The notes below the pieces were generated by a model, which was not told the origin of the DNA, made no database searches, and saw only the letters and a list, made by a program, of their open reading frames with translations. Shown piece after piece: positions 49,044 to 56,897 of a DNA stretch of 64,000 bases (position 1 is its first letter; the number at the start of each line of letters is the position of its first letter). Origin of the DNA: Nocardia sp. CC227C. GTDB taxonomy: Bacteria; Actinomycetota; Actinomycetes; Mycobacteriales; Mycobacteriaceae. The stretch covers positions 372,001 through 436,000 of the forward strand of contig NZ_JASITE010000004.1 in NCBI RefSeq assembly GCF_030767025.1, read 5' to 3'. Both the position numbers and the translations under genes were made by a program.

Positions 49044-49072
49044 AGTATCCGCCACGCGCATGGAATTGTCCA
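49044..49072 (-). promoter_or_regulatory. Promoter of the GNAT-E1/NTR-GGDEF operon
   Basis: On the minus strand TGGACA (49067-49072) and GATACT (49044-49049) are 17 bp apart. Predicted start near 49037, leaving a leader of about 90 nt before ATG 48945. Confidence 0.45.
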
Positions 49073-49187
49073 GGCGTCTGGCAAATCTCCCGAAACCCTC
49101 ATGCGCATGCGGAAACTTAGCCCGGTCAGATCATTGCTATCAGTCACGAAATACAACCACAAGACTGGTTGGTTCCGATTTAGTTAA

Positions 49188-49201
49188 CTGATAGCTATCA
49201 G
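49188..49201. promoter_or_regulatory. Perfect 14-bp palindrome CTGATAGCTATCAG
   Basis: Fully self-complementary, overlapping the stop codon (49198-49200) of the effector-binding gene. GCTATCAG recurs at about 49128 and GCTATCA at about 50150, upstream of the paired genes. It may be a protein-binding site. Confidence 0.4.
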
Positions 49202-49632
49202 ATCAGGATGGAGATGAAGAGCTCCACCTCGGAGGTCCCGCGCCAGATCTCGATCTCCTCGCGGTAGGCGCGGGTGATCTCCGCCGACGCCGTCGCATCG
49301 TCGACCTGCGCCCACACGTCCTCGACCGGATCGTGATAGTCGCCGTTGGGCTCGAAGCGGGCGTAGACGCCCTTGGGGACCTTGATCAGCACATCGCCGA
49401 CCGGCACCTCGTGCACGTCGGGGTACTCGTAGGACACCAGCACGTTGTAGTTGCCCGCCGGATCCGGCACGTACACGGTGGCCAGCGGCGGTTCGAGGCC
49501 GTTGCGCTCGCGCAGCCGATCGCGCAGGAACTCGATGAGCTCGCTGTTGCTCACCTTGAAACTGGGCCGGACCCGCGGCACCACCAGGCCGCCGTAGATA
49601 GCGCCGGAGCGCACCACGATCGAATAGCTCAT
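49198..49632 (-). CDS. GyrI-like effector-binding domain protein B
   Basis: 144 residues forming a stand-alone AraC effector-binding (GyrI/SOUL-like) domain, without a DNA-binding part. Typical pattern: a central hydrophobic strand LATVYVPDPAGNYNVLVSYEY, then VGDVLIKVPKGVYARFEPNG and VEDVWAQVD, and a final EVELFISI strand. It overlaps the stop of the preceding paralogue (ATGA). Such domains bind hydrophobic small molecules. Its role is unknown. Confidence 0.78.
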   Translation of the reverse strand: MSYSIVVRSGAIYGGLVVPRVRPSFKVSNSELIEFLRDRLRERNGLEPPLATVYVPDPAGNYNVLVSYEYPDVHEVPVGDVLIKVPKGVYARFEPNGDYHDPVEDVWAQVDDATASAEITRAYREEIEIWRGTSEVELFISILI

Positions 49633-50072
49633 GAGGCTTCGACCGCCAGATACAGGTCGATCTTGTAGGCGTGCGGGTAGCACTCGAAGTCTCCGGTGTA
49701 GGTGCGCTTGATCTGCTTGTGCTCCTCGGCGAACGCGATCTGGGTCCACAGATCGGTCATGATCTGCGGGAAGTTGCCGACCGAGGAGAAGCGCGCGTAC
49801 GTGCCGCGCGGCAGCCGCGCCACCACGTGCCCCCGGGTGACCTCGTCGAACGAACCGCACTGGTAGCCGACGATCTGCGTGTTGTAGGTGCCGAGTTCGG
49901 CCGCGAAGTCGGTGTAGGCCGCCGCCAGCGGGCCGCCGAGTTCCTGGTGCAGCACCGCCGCCCAGGCCACCTCCAGATCGTGGTCGCGCAGTTCACCGAG
50001 CGCACGCTTCGGACTGCGCACGGGCAGACCGGCAACCCACGTCTCGTCCCGCTCGACGATCTCAAACTGCAT
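49629..50072 (-). CDS. GyrI-like effector-binding domain protein A
   Basis: 147 residues. Starts MQFEIVERDETWVAGLPVRSPKRALG, the classical beginning of AraC effector-binding/GyrI domains. Later RGHVVARLPRGTYARFSSVG, LWTQIAF and FECYPHAYKIDLYLAV are the standard C-terminal strands. ATG 50072 is chosen on this family start; the frame is open to 50156. It is a distant paralogue of the overlapping downstream gene, and the two may form a heterodimer. Confidence 0.8.
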   Translation of the reverse strand: MQFEIVERDETWVAGLPVRSPKRALGELRDHDLEVAWAAVLHQELGGPLAAAYTDFAAELGTYNTQIVGYQCGSFDEVTRGHVVARLPRGTYARFSSVGNFPQIMTDLWTQIAFAEEHKQIKRTYTGDFECYPHAYKIDLYLAVEAS

Positions 50073-50198
50073 GGAAGAAACTCTCTCGAGGTGTGATCGC
50101 ATGGGCAGGTGCGCAATCCGTATTGCCCGCGTCGGCCAGCATCGACATGCTATCAACCGAGTTAGCCCAGCCTTGGCGACACGACCGCGAGCAGGGTG

Positions 50199-50867
50199 TC
50201 ACGGTGCGTCGCGACGGCGGCGGTGCGGACGGGCCAGCGGGGCGCGCCAATGCAGGCGCAGCGCGGCCACCCGCACGCCGAAGGCGACCGCACCGGCGAG
50301 CGCGCCCGTCCAGTAGGTGTACGCGCCGAAATGCAGCAGTGCCGCCGTGGCGGCCGCGCCGACCAGCGCCGGGATGGCGTAGACCTCCTCGTCGGGGCGC
50401 AGGATGCTCGGTGTCCGCCCGGCCAGCACATCGCGGACGACACCGCCGCCCACCGCGGTGAGCACGCCCAGCGCGGCGGCCGAGAAGGCCGACAGCCCAT
50501 GGTGGTACGCGGTGACGGTGCCGGTGACGCAGAAGCTGGCGAGGCCGACGGCGTCGGCCGTGGCGAGCGGGGTACGAACGAGTCGCCGCGGCGGGTGCCA
50601 GAAGAAGATGAGGAGCGCGGCCAGCAGTGCGGTGGCCGGATAGCGGAGGTGAACGAAGGCCGCCGGCGGCGTCGCGCCGATCACGAGGTCACGCATGATG
50701 CCGCCGCCGAGAGCGGTGCAGACGGCCAGCGCGGCGATACCGACCAGGTCGTATCTCTTGTGGACGGCCAGCAGTGCCCCGGACACGGCGAAGGCGAAGA
50801 CCCCCAGCAGATCTCCCACCTCCTGTGCGATACCGGCCGCACCGCCCAGCTCCGCCAGGTAGGCCAT
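50199..50867 (-). CDS. TRIC cation channel family protein (UPF0126)
   Basis: 222-residue inner-membrane protein with about seven helices and two UPF0126 repeats. Each repeat has the signature glycine-arginine turn: TALGGGIMRDLVIG and TAVGGGVVRDVLAG. Prokaryotic TRIC proteins form trimeric cation channels. ATG 50867 has GGAGGG 7 nt upstream; an upstream ATG at 50882 is in frame but overlaps that site. Divergent from the uracil-DNA glycosylase gene. Confidence 0.92.
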   Translation of the reverse strand: MAYLAELGGAAGIAQEVGDLLGVFAFAVSGALLAVHKRYDLVGIAALAVCTALGGGIMRDLVIGATPPAAFVHLRYPATALLAALLIFFWHPPRRLVRTPLATADAVGLASFCVTGTVTAYHHGLSAFSAAALGVLTAVGGGVVRDVLAGRTPSILRPDEEVYAIPALVGAAATAALLHFGAYTYWTGALAGAVAFGVRVAALRLHWRAPLARPHRRRRDAP

Positions 50868-50977
50868 GTACGCACCCTCCATGTCGCAAATATTCGGCAA
50901 TCCGGCTAAGTATGCCCGGATGTCCGATTTCGGCCTGTCGCGGGACGGGACAACGGGGGGCGTGATTGGCTGGAACC

Positions 50978-51691
50978 GTGTTCCGCACGATCTCCGAACT
51001 GGAGGACGACCTCGTAGAGTGCCGAGCCTGCCCACGTCTGGTGGCGTGGCGGGAGCGGGTCGCCGACGAGAAGCGCGCCGCCTTCCGGGATGAGGCGTAT
51101 TGGGGTCGGCCCGTACCCGGATACGGCCCCGACAATGCGAAACTGCTGGTAGTCGGCCTGGCACCGGCAGCGCACGGCGGCAATCGCACCGGTCGGATGT
51201 TCACCGGTGATCGCAGCGGCGGCATGCTCTACGCCGCCATGCACGCCGTCGGCCTCGCCAACCAGCCGACCGCCGTTCACCGCGACGACGGCCTGCGCCT
51301 GCTCGGCGCCCGCGTCACCGCCCCCGTCCACTGCGCCCCGCCCGACAACAAACCGACCACCACCGAACGCGACACCTGCCGCCGCTGGCTGATAGCCGAA
51401 CTCGGCCTCCTCGCCCCGACCCTGCGTTCGATCGTGGTCCTCGGCGGCTGGGGCTGGCAGGCGCTGCTACCCGCCCTCGCCCGATCCGGCTGGGCGCTAC
51501 CGAAACCCAGACCCAAGTTCGGCCACGGCGTCCACACCACCATCGCCCCCGCCACTCCCGACCGCGCCACCCTCCACCTGTTCGGCAGCTACCACGTGAG
51601 CCAGCAGAACACCTTCACGGGACGGCTGACTCCAGCGATGCTGGAAACCGTACTGGCCGAGGCGAAATCGGCCGCAGGGCTCGGTGAGTGA
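50978..51691 (+). CDS. udgB: Uracil-DNA glycosylase family 5 (UdgB)
   Basis: 237 residues. The family-5 active-site motif GLAPAAHGGNRTGRMFTGD is complete. Four cysteines for a [4Fe-4S] cluster are in ECRACPRL, VHCAPPDN and DTCRRW. The second motif is SYHVSQQNTFTGRLT, where most family members have HPSQQN. It removes uracil and other deaminated bases from DNA. GTG 50978 is chosen; a TTG at 50966 with a G-rich tract upstream is an alternative. Similar to mycobacterial Rv1259. Confidence 0.93.
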   Translation: MFRTISELEDDLVECRACPRLVAWRERVADEKRAAFRDEAYWGRPVPGYGPDNAKLLVVGLAPAAHGGNRTGRMFTGDRSGGMLYAAMHAVGLANQPTAVHRDDGLRLLGARVTAPVHCAPPDNKPTTTERDTCRRWLIAELGLLAPTLRSIVVLGGWGWQALLPALARSGWALPKPRPKFGHGVHTTIAPATPDRATLHLFGSYHVSQQNTFTGRLTPAMLETVLAEAKSAAGLGE

Positions 51692-51867
51692 CCGGTCCGA
51701 CAATTGCGTGCCGAGGTCTGGCCGCCGATGGCTTACGCGGTGTAAGCGCAGCCGGTGATCTATCTGGTCGCGGACGACCTCGTGTCCGCCATGACTACAC
51801 GATCGTCGCGGGCGTGACCGGTGGCCGGTCGACACGGGGTGGGGGTGCGGCTCGCTACGATGCGGGC

Positions 51868-52521
51868 GTGAGCAGGGGTGACGAGAGTGTGGAGGAGGTC
51901 GCCGCCGAGGTGGCCGAGCCGCGCGGCGGGCGGCGGCGGGAGCAGACCCGGCAGCGGTTGCTGGACGCGGCGTTCGACGCGTTCGCGGACGAGGGGTTCG
52001 GGCGGTGCTCGGTCGAGCAGGTGTGTGAGCGGGCCGGATTCACGCGGGGCGCGTTCTATTCGAATTTCACCTCGCTCGAGGAGCTGTTCCTCGCCATGTG
52101 GGAGCAGCGCTCCAGCCGCATGCTGAGCGAGGTGCGGGCGGTGCTGGACGTGCCCGCCGCGGTGACGGTGTCGCAGCCGCGGCAGGCGGTGGAGCATGTG
52201 CTGGCCGCGGTTCCCGTGGACGACAAGTGGTTTCGCATCACCTCGGAGTTCACCGCGCACGCACTGCGCACCCCGACGCTGCGGCGGGCCATGGTGGCTC
52301 GGGAGGAGTCGATCGCCGCGGCCCTGACCCCGGTGATCGTGACGCTGCTGGAGCGCGCGGGCCGCACCGTGCCCGATCCGCGCGCCCTGGGCCGCGCACT
52401 GGTCGCCGTCCACGACGGCACCCTCGCCCAATGCCTCCTGGAACCGGACAATCCCGCCGTCCGAGAGGGTCGCGTCGACCTGTTCCTCCAGGTCGTACTG
52501 GCCTACAGCACCCCCGCCTGA
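51868..52521 (+). CDS. TetR/AcrR family regulator
   Basis: 217 residues. HTH region RLLDAAFDAFADEGFGRCSVEQVCERAGFTRGAFYSNFTSLEELF (about 32-76). The ligand domain has no recognisable subfamily marker. TACGAT at 51856-51861 lies 6 nt before GTG 51868, suggesting a leaderless transcript. The convergent kinase-like gene is unlikely to be a simple divergent target; the target is not evident. The 3' ends overlap by 19 bp. Confidence 0.88.
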   Translation: MSRGDESVEEVAAEVAEPRGGRRREQTRQRLLDAAFDAFADEGFGRCSVEQVCERAGFTRGAFYSNFTSLEELFLAMWEQRSSRMLSEVRAVLDVPAAVTVSQPRQAVEHVLAAVPVDDKWFRITSEFTAHALRTPTLRRAMVAREESIAAALTPVIVTLLERAGRTVPDPRALGRALVAVHDGTLAQCLLEPDNPAVREGRVDLFLQVVLAYSTPA

Positions 52522-53453
52522 TCGGCGAGCCCGTCCAGCGCCCGCACCAGGCGGCCGAGGCTCTGCTCCCGCAGGTCCGGCATATCGTTCTCGATCCCGT
52601 GCAGGAGGTCGTCGGCCGGGTCGGCGCAGGTCCAGAACTCCAGCTTGCGCACCAGCGGCGCGTCCAGCTCCCGCCCCCGACCTCGCTGCACCTGCCGCAC
52701 GAAGTCCGCGCCCGCATCCGCCCACAGGTAGCACAGGTCGTAGTCCGGGTCCCCGACCTGCGTATCCCCGAAATCGATCACCCCGCTGATGCGATCCCCC
52801 TCGATCAGCAGGTGATCCAGGCTCACGTCCCCGTGGATCAGGGTCGGCCGGTACGCGAAGTTCGCCGCATCGCCCAGATACCGCTCGTACACCGCGACCA
52901 GCCGCCGCCCCCGCTCCGCGTCCAGCAGCGGCGCGACCTCTTCCTCCAGCATCTCCAGGGTCTCCGCGAAGTCCGCCCGGAAGTCGGCCACCTCCACCCC
53001 CAACTCGACGGCCCGCTCCACCGGAAACGCGTGCACCTGCTCCAGGAACTCCGCCACCTGCCGCGCCGTCCCCGCCCCCAACAGACCGCGCCGATGCCAC
53101 TCCGCCCCCGGCACCACGGCACCCGGCACCACCGGATACACACAGAACTCCCCCGGCCCCAACGGATTCGGCGCGGTGAACGCGAACAGCGGAATCGGCA
53201 ACCCCACCCGCGGCCCCAACTCCGGCAGCAACCGAGCCTCCCGCACCATCCCCTCCGCCCCCCACTCCCCCTTCGGCAACCGCATCACATACCGCCGCTC
53301 CCCCACCGCGACAACCATCGCCACACTCTCCATCCCCGCCCCCAACACCGCGATCTCCCCCGCGGCCAACTCCACCCCCAACCCCCCGGCCCCCGCCAAG
53401 GCCCCCCGAACCCGCGCTTCCCAATCCCCCGGCAACTCGATGCTCGCACTCAT
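52503..53453 (-). CDS. Aminoglycoside phosphotransferase-like kinase
   Basis: 316 residues in the APH/choline-kinase fold. The nucleotide lysine region is RYVMRLPKGEWGAEGMVREARLLPEL; the catalytic loop is HGDVSLDHLL (His207, Asp209) and the metal site is VIDFGDTQVGDPDYDL. This is close to the MphA/B macrolide kinases and many uncharacterised kinases, so the substrate is open. ATG 53453 is chosen over GTG 53459. The region is very C-rich on the plus strand. Confidence 0.85.
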   Translation of the reverse strand: MSASIELPGDWEARVRGALAGAGGLGVELAAGEIAVLGAGMESVAMVVAVGERRYVMRLPKGEWGAEGMVREARLLPELGPRVGLPIPLFAFTAPNPLGPGEFCVYPVVPGAVVPGAEWHRRGLLGAGTARQVAEFLEQVHAFPVERAVELGVEVADFRADFAETLEMLEEEVAPLLDAERGRRLVAVYERYLGDAANFAYRPTLIHGDVSLDHLLIEGDRISGVIDFGDTQVGDPDYDLCYLWADAGADFVRQVQRGRGRELDAPLVRKLEFWTCADPADDLLHGIENDMPDLREQSLGRLVRALDGLADQAGVL

Positions 53454-53582
53454 ATCCACCCCCGAATCCTAAGCACCCCCGCAACCGAATATCCGCCCCC
53501 AACAGCCCCCTGACCAGCCGATTCGTCGTCCCTCGAACCCACCTGCTAAAGTTCTTCACCGCAGACCGGAAACGGACCGCAC

Positions 53583-53655
53583 GGGGCTATAGCGCAGTTG
53601 GTAGCGCGCTTCGTTCGCATCGAAGAGGTCAGGGGTTCGATTCCCCTTAGCTCCA
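53583..53655 (+). tRNA. tRNA-Ala (anticodon CGC)
   Basis: 73-nt cloverleaf without encoded CCA. Acceptor stem GGGGCTA/TAGCTCC includes the G3:U70 wobble that identifies tRNA-Ala. D arm GCGCAGTTGGTAGCGC, anticodon stem CTTCG/CGAAG with loop TTCGCAT (anticodon CGC), T arm AGGGGTTCGATTCCCCT. It reads GCG codons. An acquired region follows. Confidence 0.95.
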
Positions 53656-53664
53656 CGTAGATAC

Positions 53665-53704
53665 ACAGGTCAGGCTGGCGAACCGCCGCGCCTGACCTGT
53701 TTTC
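53665..53704 (+). terminator. Terminator after tRNA-Ala
   Basis: Perfect 11-bp arms ACAGGTCAGGC (53665-53675) and GCCTGACCTGT (53690-53700) with a 14-nt loop, followed by TTTT. A standard rho-independent terminator 10 bp after the tRNA. Confidence 0.8.
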
Positions 53705-54042
53705 ATTCGACCCGACCCCACGGTTACCCCTCGTTTTCGTCGAAACGGTCTGTACGGCCGTCCCTCTCGGGCGGAGGTGTATGAGGGAGATCGGTCGCCG
53801 CGCGGTGATTCCAACAGCGCGGTGGCACTCCGGCAGGGGTAAATCCGAGGCCGTACTGGACAAGTCCGTCGGGACCTGCTCAAGCGCCGCGTCCTCGGGC
53901 AGTACCACGCGCAACCGGATAGATCCTGGGTGCGACCGCCGACTCACCCTTGCAATAGCATCGTCATGACCCGAGTGCACGCCGATGACACCCACCTGCG
54001 CCTAACCTCCGCCGGCTTGACTGCTGCGGACCAGCATCGGGT
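53705..54042. other. 338-bp spacer, no gene seen
   Basis: Lies between the tRNA-Ala terminator and the DUF5753 relic. No frame has credible protein features, and no integrase fragment or copy of the tRNA 3' end is visible. Confidence 0.5.
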
Positions 54043-54381
54043 TTGTCGGCACACACAAACGATCTAGAGGCGGCGGTATCGGCGCACATGGTCCGCCAGT
54101 GGGTCCTACATGAAGGCACCTTGCAGATATACGTGCTGATCCACGAAGCGGCCTTGCGGACGACGCTCGGAAACGATGCCGTGATGGCCGCCCAGCTCCG
54201 GCACCTACTTCGCGTGACTTTCGGAAACGTACACCTGGTCTTCGGCGTCGTCCCGCTCTGCGCCGGAATCCTTTCTCCCGCATGTGGAGGGCCTCGACAG
54301 GTCGGAGATGATGGGCGGACGACGGGATTCGCCTCTGGAAACCGGTTTATGGAACTGGGTGGGAAGCTTGACATCGGATGA
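54043..54381 (+). pseudogene. DUF5753 relic of an XRE regulator
   Basis: The frame encodes MVRQWVLHEGTLQIYVLIHEAALRTTLGN followed by AVMAAQLRHLLRVTFGNVHLVFGVVPLCAG, which fits the middle of the DUF5753 domain found at the C-terminus of actinobacterial XRE regulators. The helix-turn-helix part is missing upstream, and similarity stops after about residue 78, where a frameshift or junction is likely. It is not expected to make a working protein. An intact XRE-DUF5753/DUF397 pair lies at the right edge of the window. Confidence 0.5.
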
Positions 54382-54521
54382 TCTTCGTCGACAGGGGATC
54401 CTGGTGCCGGGCGTCCAGAGCAGGCGCGGCAGTCGCTTCCTGTCAGCGGCCGCCGGTAGCCTGACTCCACCACCGCACAGCAACCGAATCGCGCCGTGGC
54501 GCGGAGGAGAACATCTGCAAT

Positions 54522-56102
54522 ATGGCACCCACAACCAAAGAAGGGCAGCGCGCGGAGCTGCACAAGACGATCTGGCGGATCGCGAATGATCTGCGTGGCA
54601 GCGTCGATGGGTGGGACTTCAAGTCCTATGTGCTGGGCATGCTCTTCTATCGGTACATCTCCGAGAACCTCACGGCCTACATCAACAAGGGTGAGCACGA
54701 GGCGGGTGACGAGTCGTTCGACTTCACTCGAATGCCTGATTCGGAGGCGGAATTCGCTCGCGACGAGGTGGTCGCTGAGAAGGGATTCTTCATCCTGCCG
54801 TCCGACCTGTTCGTCAACGTCCGAAGGCGAGCCGCGGGCGACGAGGACCTCAACGAGACGCTCGAGCGAGTGTTCAAGAACATCGAAGGATCGGCACTCG
54901 GCACCGACAGCGAGGATGACATCAAGGGTCTGTTCGATGACCTCGACGTCAACAGCAACAAGCTCGGCTCGACGGTCGCCAAGCGCAACCAGAAGCTGGT
55001 GAAGCTGCTCGACGCGATCGGAGACCTGCCGCTGGGGCGTTTCGAGGACAACTCGATCGACCTGTTCGGCGATGCCTACGAGTACCTAATGCAGATGTAC
55101 GCGGCCAACGCTGGCAAGTCGGGTGGCGAGTACTACACTCCGCAGGAGGTCTCCGAGCTGCTGGCGCGCATCACCGTGGTCGGCAAGAAGCGGGTCAATA
55201 AGGTCTACGACCCGGCGGTCGGGTCCGGGTCGCTGCTGCTGAAGTTCGACAAGGTGCTCGGCAAGAACAACGTCCGCAAGGGCTTCTACGGTCAGGAGAT
55301 CAACCTGACCACCTACAATCTCGCGCGGATCAACATGTTCCTGCACGACGTCAACTACGCCGATTTCAACCTCGCCCACGGCGACACCCTGATCGACCCA
55401 CAGCACTGGGACGATGAGCCGTTCGAGGCGATTGTCTCCAATCCGCCGTACTCGATCAAGTGGGACGGCGACGCCAACCCGCTGCTGATCAACGACGAGC
55501 GGTTCGCGCCGGCTGGTGTGCTGGCGCCGAAGTCGAAGGCCGATCTCGCCTTCACGATGCACATGCTCAGCTGGCTGGCCGTGAACGGCACGGCGGCGAT
55601 CGTTGAGTTCCCCGGCGTGCTGTATCGCGGGGGAGCGGAGAAGAAGATCCGAAAATACCTTATCGACAACAACTATGTCGACGCGGTCATCCAGCTGCCG
55701 CCGGACCTCTTCTTCGGCACCACGATCGCGACCTGCATTCTCGTTCTGAAGAAGTCGAAGAAGACCAACGACGTGCTGTTCATCGACGCATCGGCTGAGT
55801 TCAAACGCATGGGCAACAAGAATAAGTTACTCGAGGAGCACCAGGCGAGGATCCTCGAGGCGTTCACGACGCGCGAGCCGGAGGACCACTTCACAAAGGC
55901 CGTGAGCAACGAGGACATCGCGGCCAACGACTACAACATCGCCGTGTCCAGCTACGTGGAGGCGGAGGAAACGCGCGAGGCAGTCGACATCACGGAGCTG
56001 AACGCCGAGATCGCGCGCATCGTGGCGCGCCAGGCCGAGCTCCGCACGGCGATCGACGAGATCGTGGAAAGTCTGGAAGTAGGGGGAAATGAGGTTGTCT
56101 GA
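54522..56102 (+). CDS. hsdM: Type I restriction-modification methyltransferase subunit
   Basis: 526 residues. An N-terminal helical HsdM domain (LHKTIWRIANDLRGSVDGWDFKSYVLGMLFYRYIS) is followed by an N6-adenine methylase: SAM motif DPAVGSGSLLL (near 229), GQEINLTTYNLARINMFLH, and catalytic NPPYS (near 307). The C-terminal helix contacts HsdS. It resembles EcoR124-type (IC) subunits. First gene of a four-gene operon with lower G+C than its surroundings. A GGAGGAG-like site lies upstream. Confidence 0.96.
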   Translation: MAPTTKEGQRAELHKTIWRIANDLRGSVDGWDFKSYVLGMLFYRYISENLTAYINKGEHEAGDESFDFTRMPDSEAEFARDEVVAEKGFFILPSDLFVNVRRRAAGDEDLNETLERVFKNIEGSALGTDSEDDIKGLFDDLDVNSNKLGSTVAKRNQKLVKLLDAIGDLPLGRFEDNSIDLFGDAYEYLMQMYAANAGKSGGEYYTPQEVSELLARITVVGKKRVNKVYDPAVGSGSLLLKFDKVLGKNNVRKGFYGQEINLTTYNLARINMFLHDVNYADFNLAHGDTLIDPQHWDDEPFEAIVSNPPYSIKWDGDANPLLINDERFAPAGVLAPKSKADLAFTMHMLSWLAVNGTAAIVEFPGVLYRGGAEKKIRKYLIDNNYVDAVIQLPPDLFFGTTIATCILVLKKSKKTNDVLFIDASAEFKRMGNKNKLLEEHQARILEAFTTREPEDHFTKAVSNEDIAANDYNIAVSSYVEAEETREAVDITELNAEIARIVARQAELRTAIDEIVESLEVGGNEVV

Positions 56103-56895
56103 CTTGCTGTCAAAAGCGCCCGAGGTTACGGCAGCTCAAGTCGAAGGATTCCTTTCAGATCGTCCGCTCGGCTGGGGGAAGCATAAGAAGATCCGGGTTG
56201 GCAAAGTCATTCACAACTTTCATTGCCATGAGTGCAATGATGTCAGGCCATTTGAGTCGGCCGATGAACTCTCATGCTTGGGCGTCGGGGATAACCAAAT
56301 CAGCATCGACGCGACGTTGCGTTGCATGGTGTGCCGTTCGTCGGTAGAAACATGGTTCTTGGTTGCGTCGAGCGGGATGCTCCATTCCAGGGCGCCGGAG
56401 GTGTATGTCGAGAGATATACCGAGAATCTAAGAGAGCGAGCGGAACGTGTCGATGTTGCGGCCGGTCCGTTCTCAGATCTTGTTAAGCGGGCGCATCTCG
56501 CGTACGAGAGCGGTCTTGGTGCCGGATCCGTAATCTACCTCCGAAAGATTTTTGAAAAGGTCACTTGGGAGGTTGCTGAAATCCTCGGGGTCGAGACCAT
56601 GAGGCAGAATGGGAATCGGCGCCCCTTCTTTCAGGTGCTTGAAGAGGTAAATGCACAGCGCAGGATTATTCCACAGCGCTTCTCTAGTGACGGGTATCAA
56701 TTGTTCCGGGAGCTGAGCGGAATCATCCACGGTAATTCGAGTGAAGTGGAGGCGCTTCAAAAGTTCAAGCCGTGTCTCCAACTGGTGCTCGGAGTCGTCG
56801 AGGAAGTGAACAGAGACAACGTGGTTGCTCAAGCCATTGATGAACTTGGATGGAGCGTCGAGAACGTTGGCGCACTTGCGCGAGGAGATGCGTAA
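56089..56895 (+). CDS. Zinc-ribbon protein with DUF4145-like domain
   Basis: 268 residues. An N-terminal zinc ribbon has CHEC (Cys46, Cys49) and CMVC (Cys79, Cys82). The helical C-terminus (LVKRAHLAYESGLGAGSVIYLRKIFEKVTWEVAEIL, about 125-165, then SDGYQLFRELSGIIHGN) resembles DUF4145, a domain often linked to restriction systems. It overlaps hsdM by 14 bp and lies 2 bp from hsdS. Its G+C looks close to 50%, well below all neighbours, so it was probably added to the operon separately. Function is unknown. Confidence 0.78.
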   Translation: MRLSDLLSKAPEVTAAQVEGFLSDRPLGWGKHKKIRVGKVIHNFHCHECNDVRPFESADELSCLGVGDNQISIDATLRCMVCRSSVETWFLVASSGMLHSRAPEVYVERYTENLRERAERVDVAAGPFSDLVKRAHLAYESGLGAGSVIYLRKIFEKVTWEVAEILGVETMRQNGNRRPFFQVLEEVNAQRRIIPQRFSSDGYQLFRELSGIIHGNSSEVEALQKFKPCLQLVLGVVEEVNRDNVVAQAIDELGWSVENVGALARGDA

Positions 56896-56897
56896 AC

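Noticed and set aside
51760..53559. A 599-codon minus-strand frame with a Gly-rich stretch
   Set aside because: The clear APH-like kinase and TetR genes use other frames over the same DNA; the Gly-rich part is the shadow of C-rich codons.
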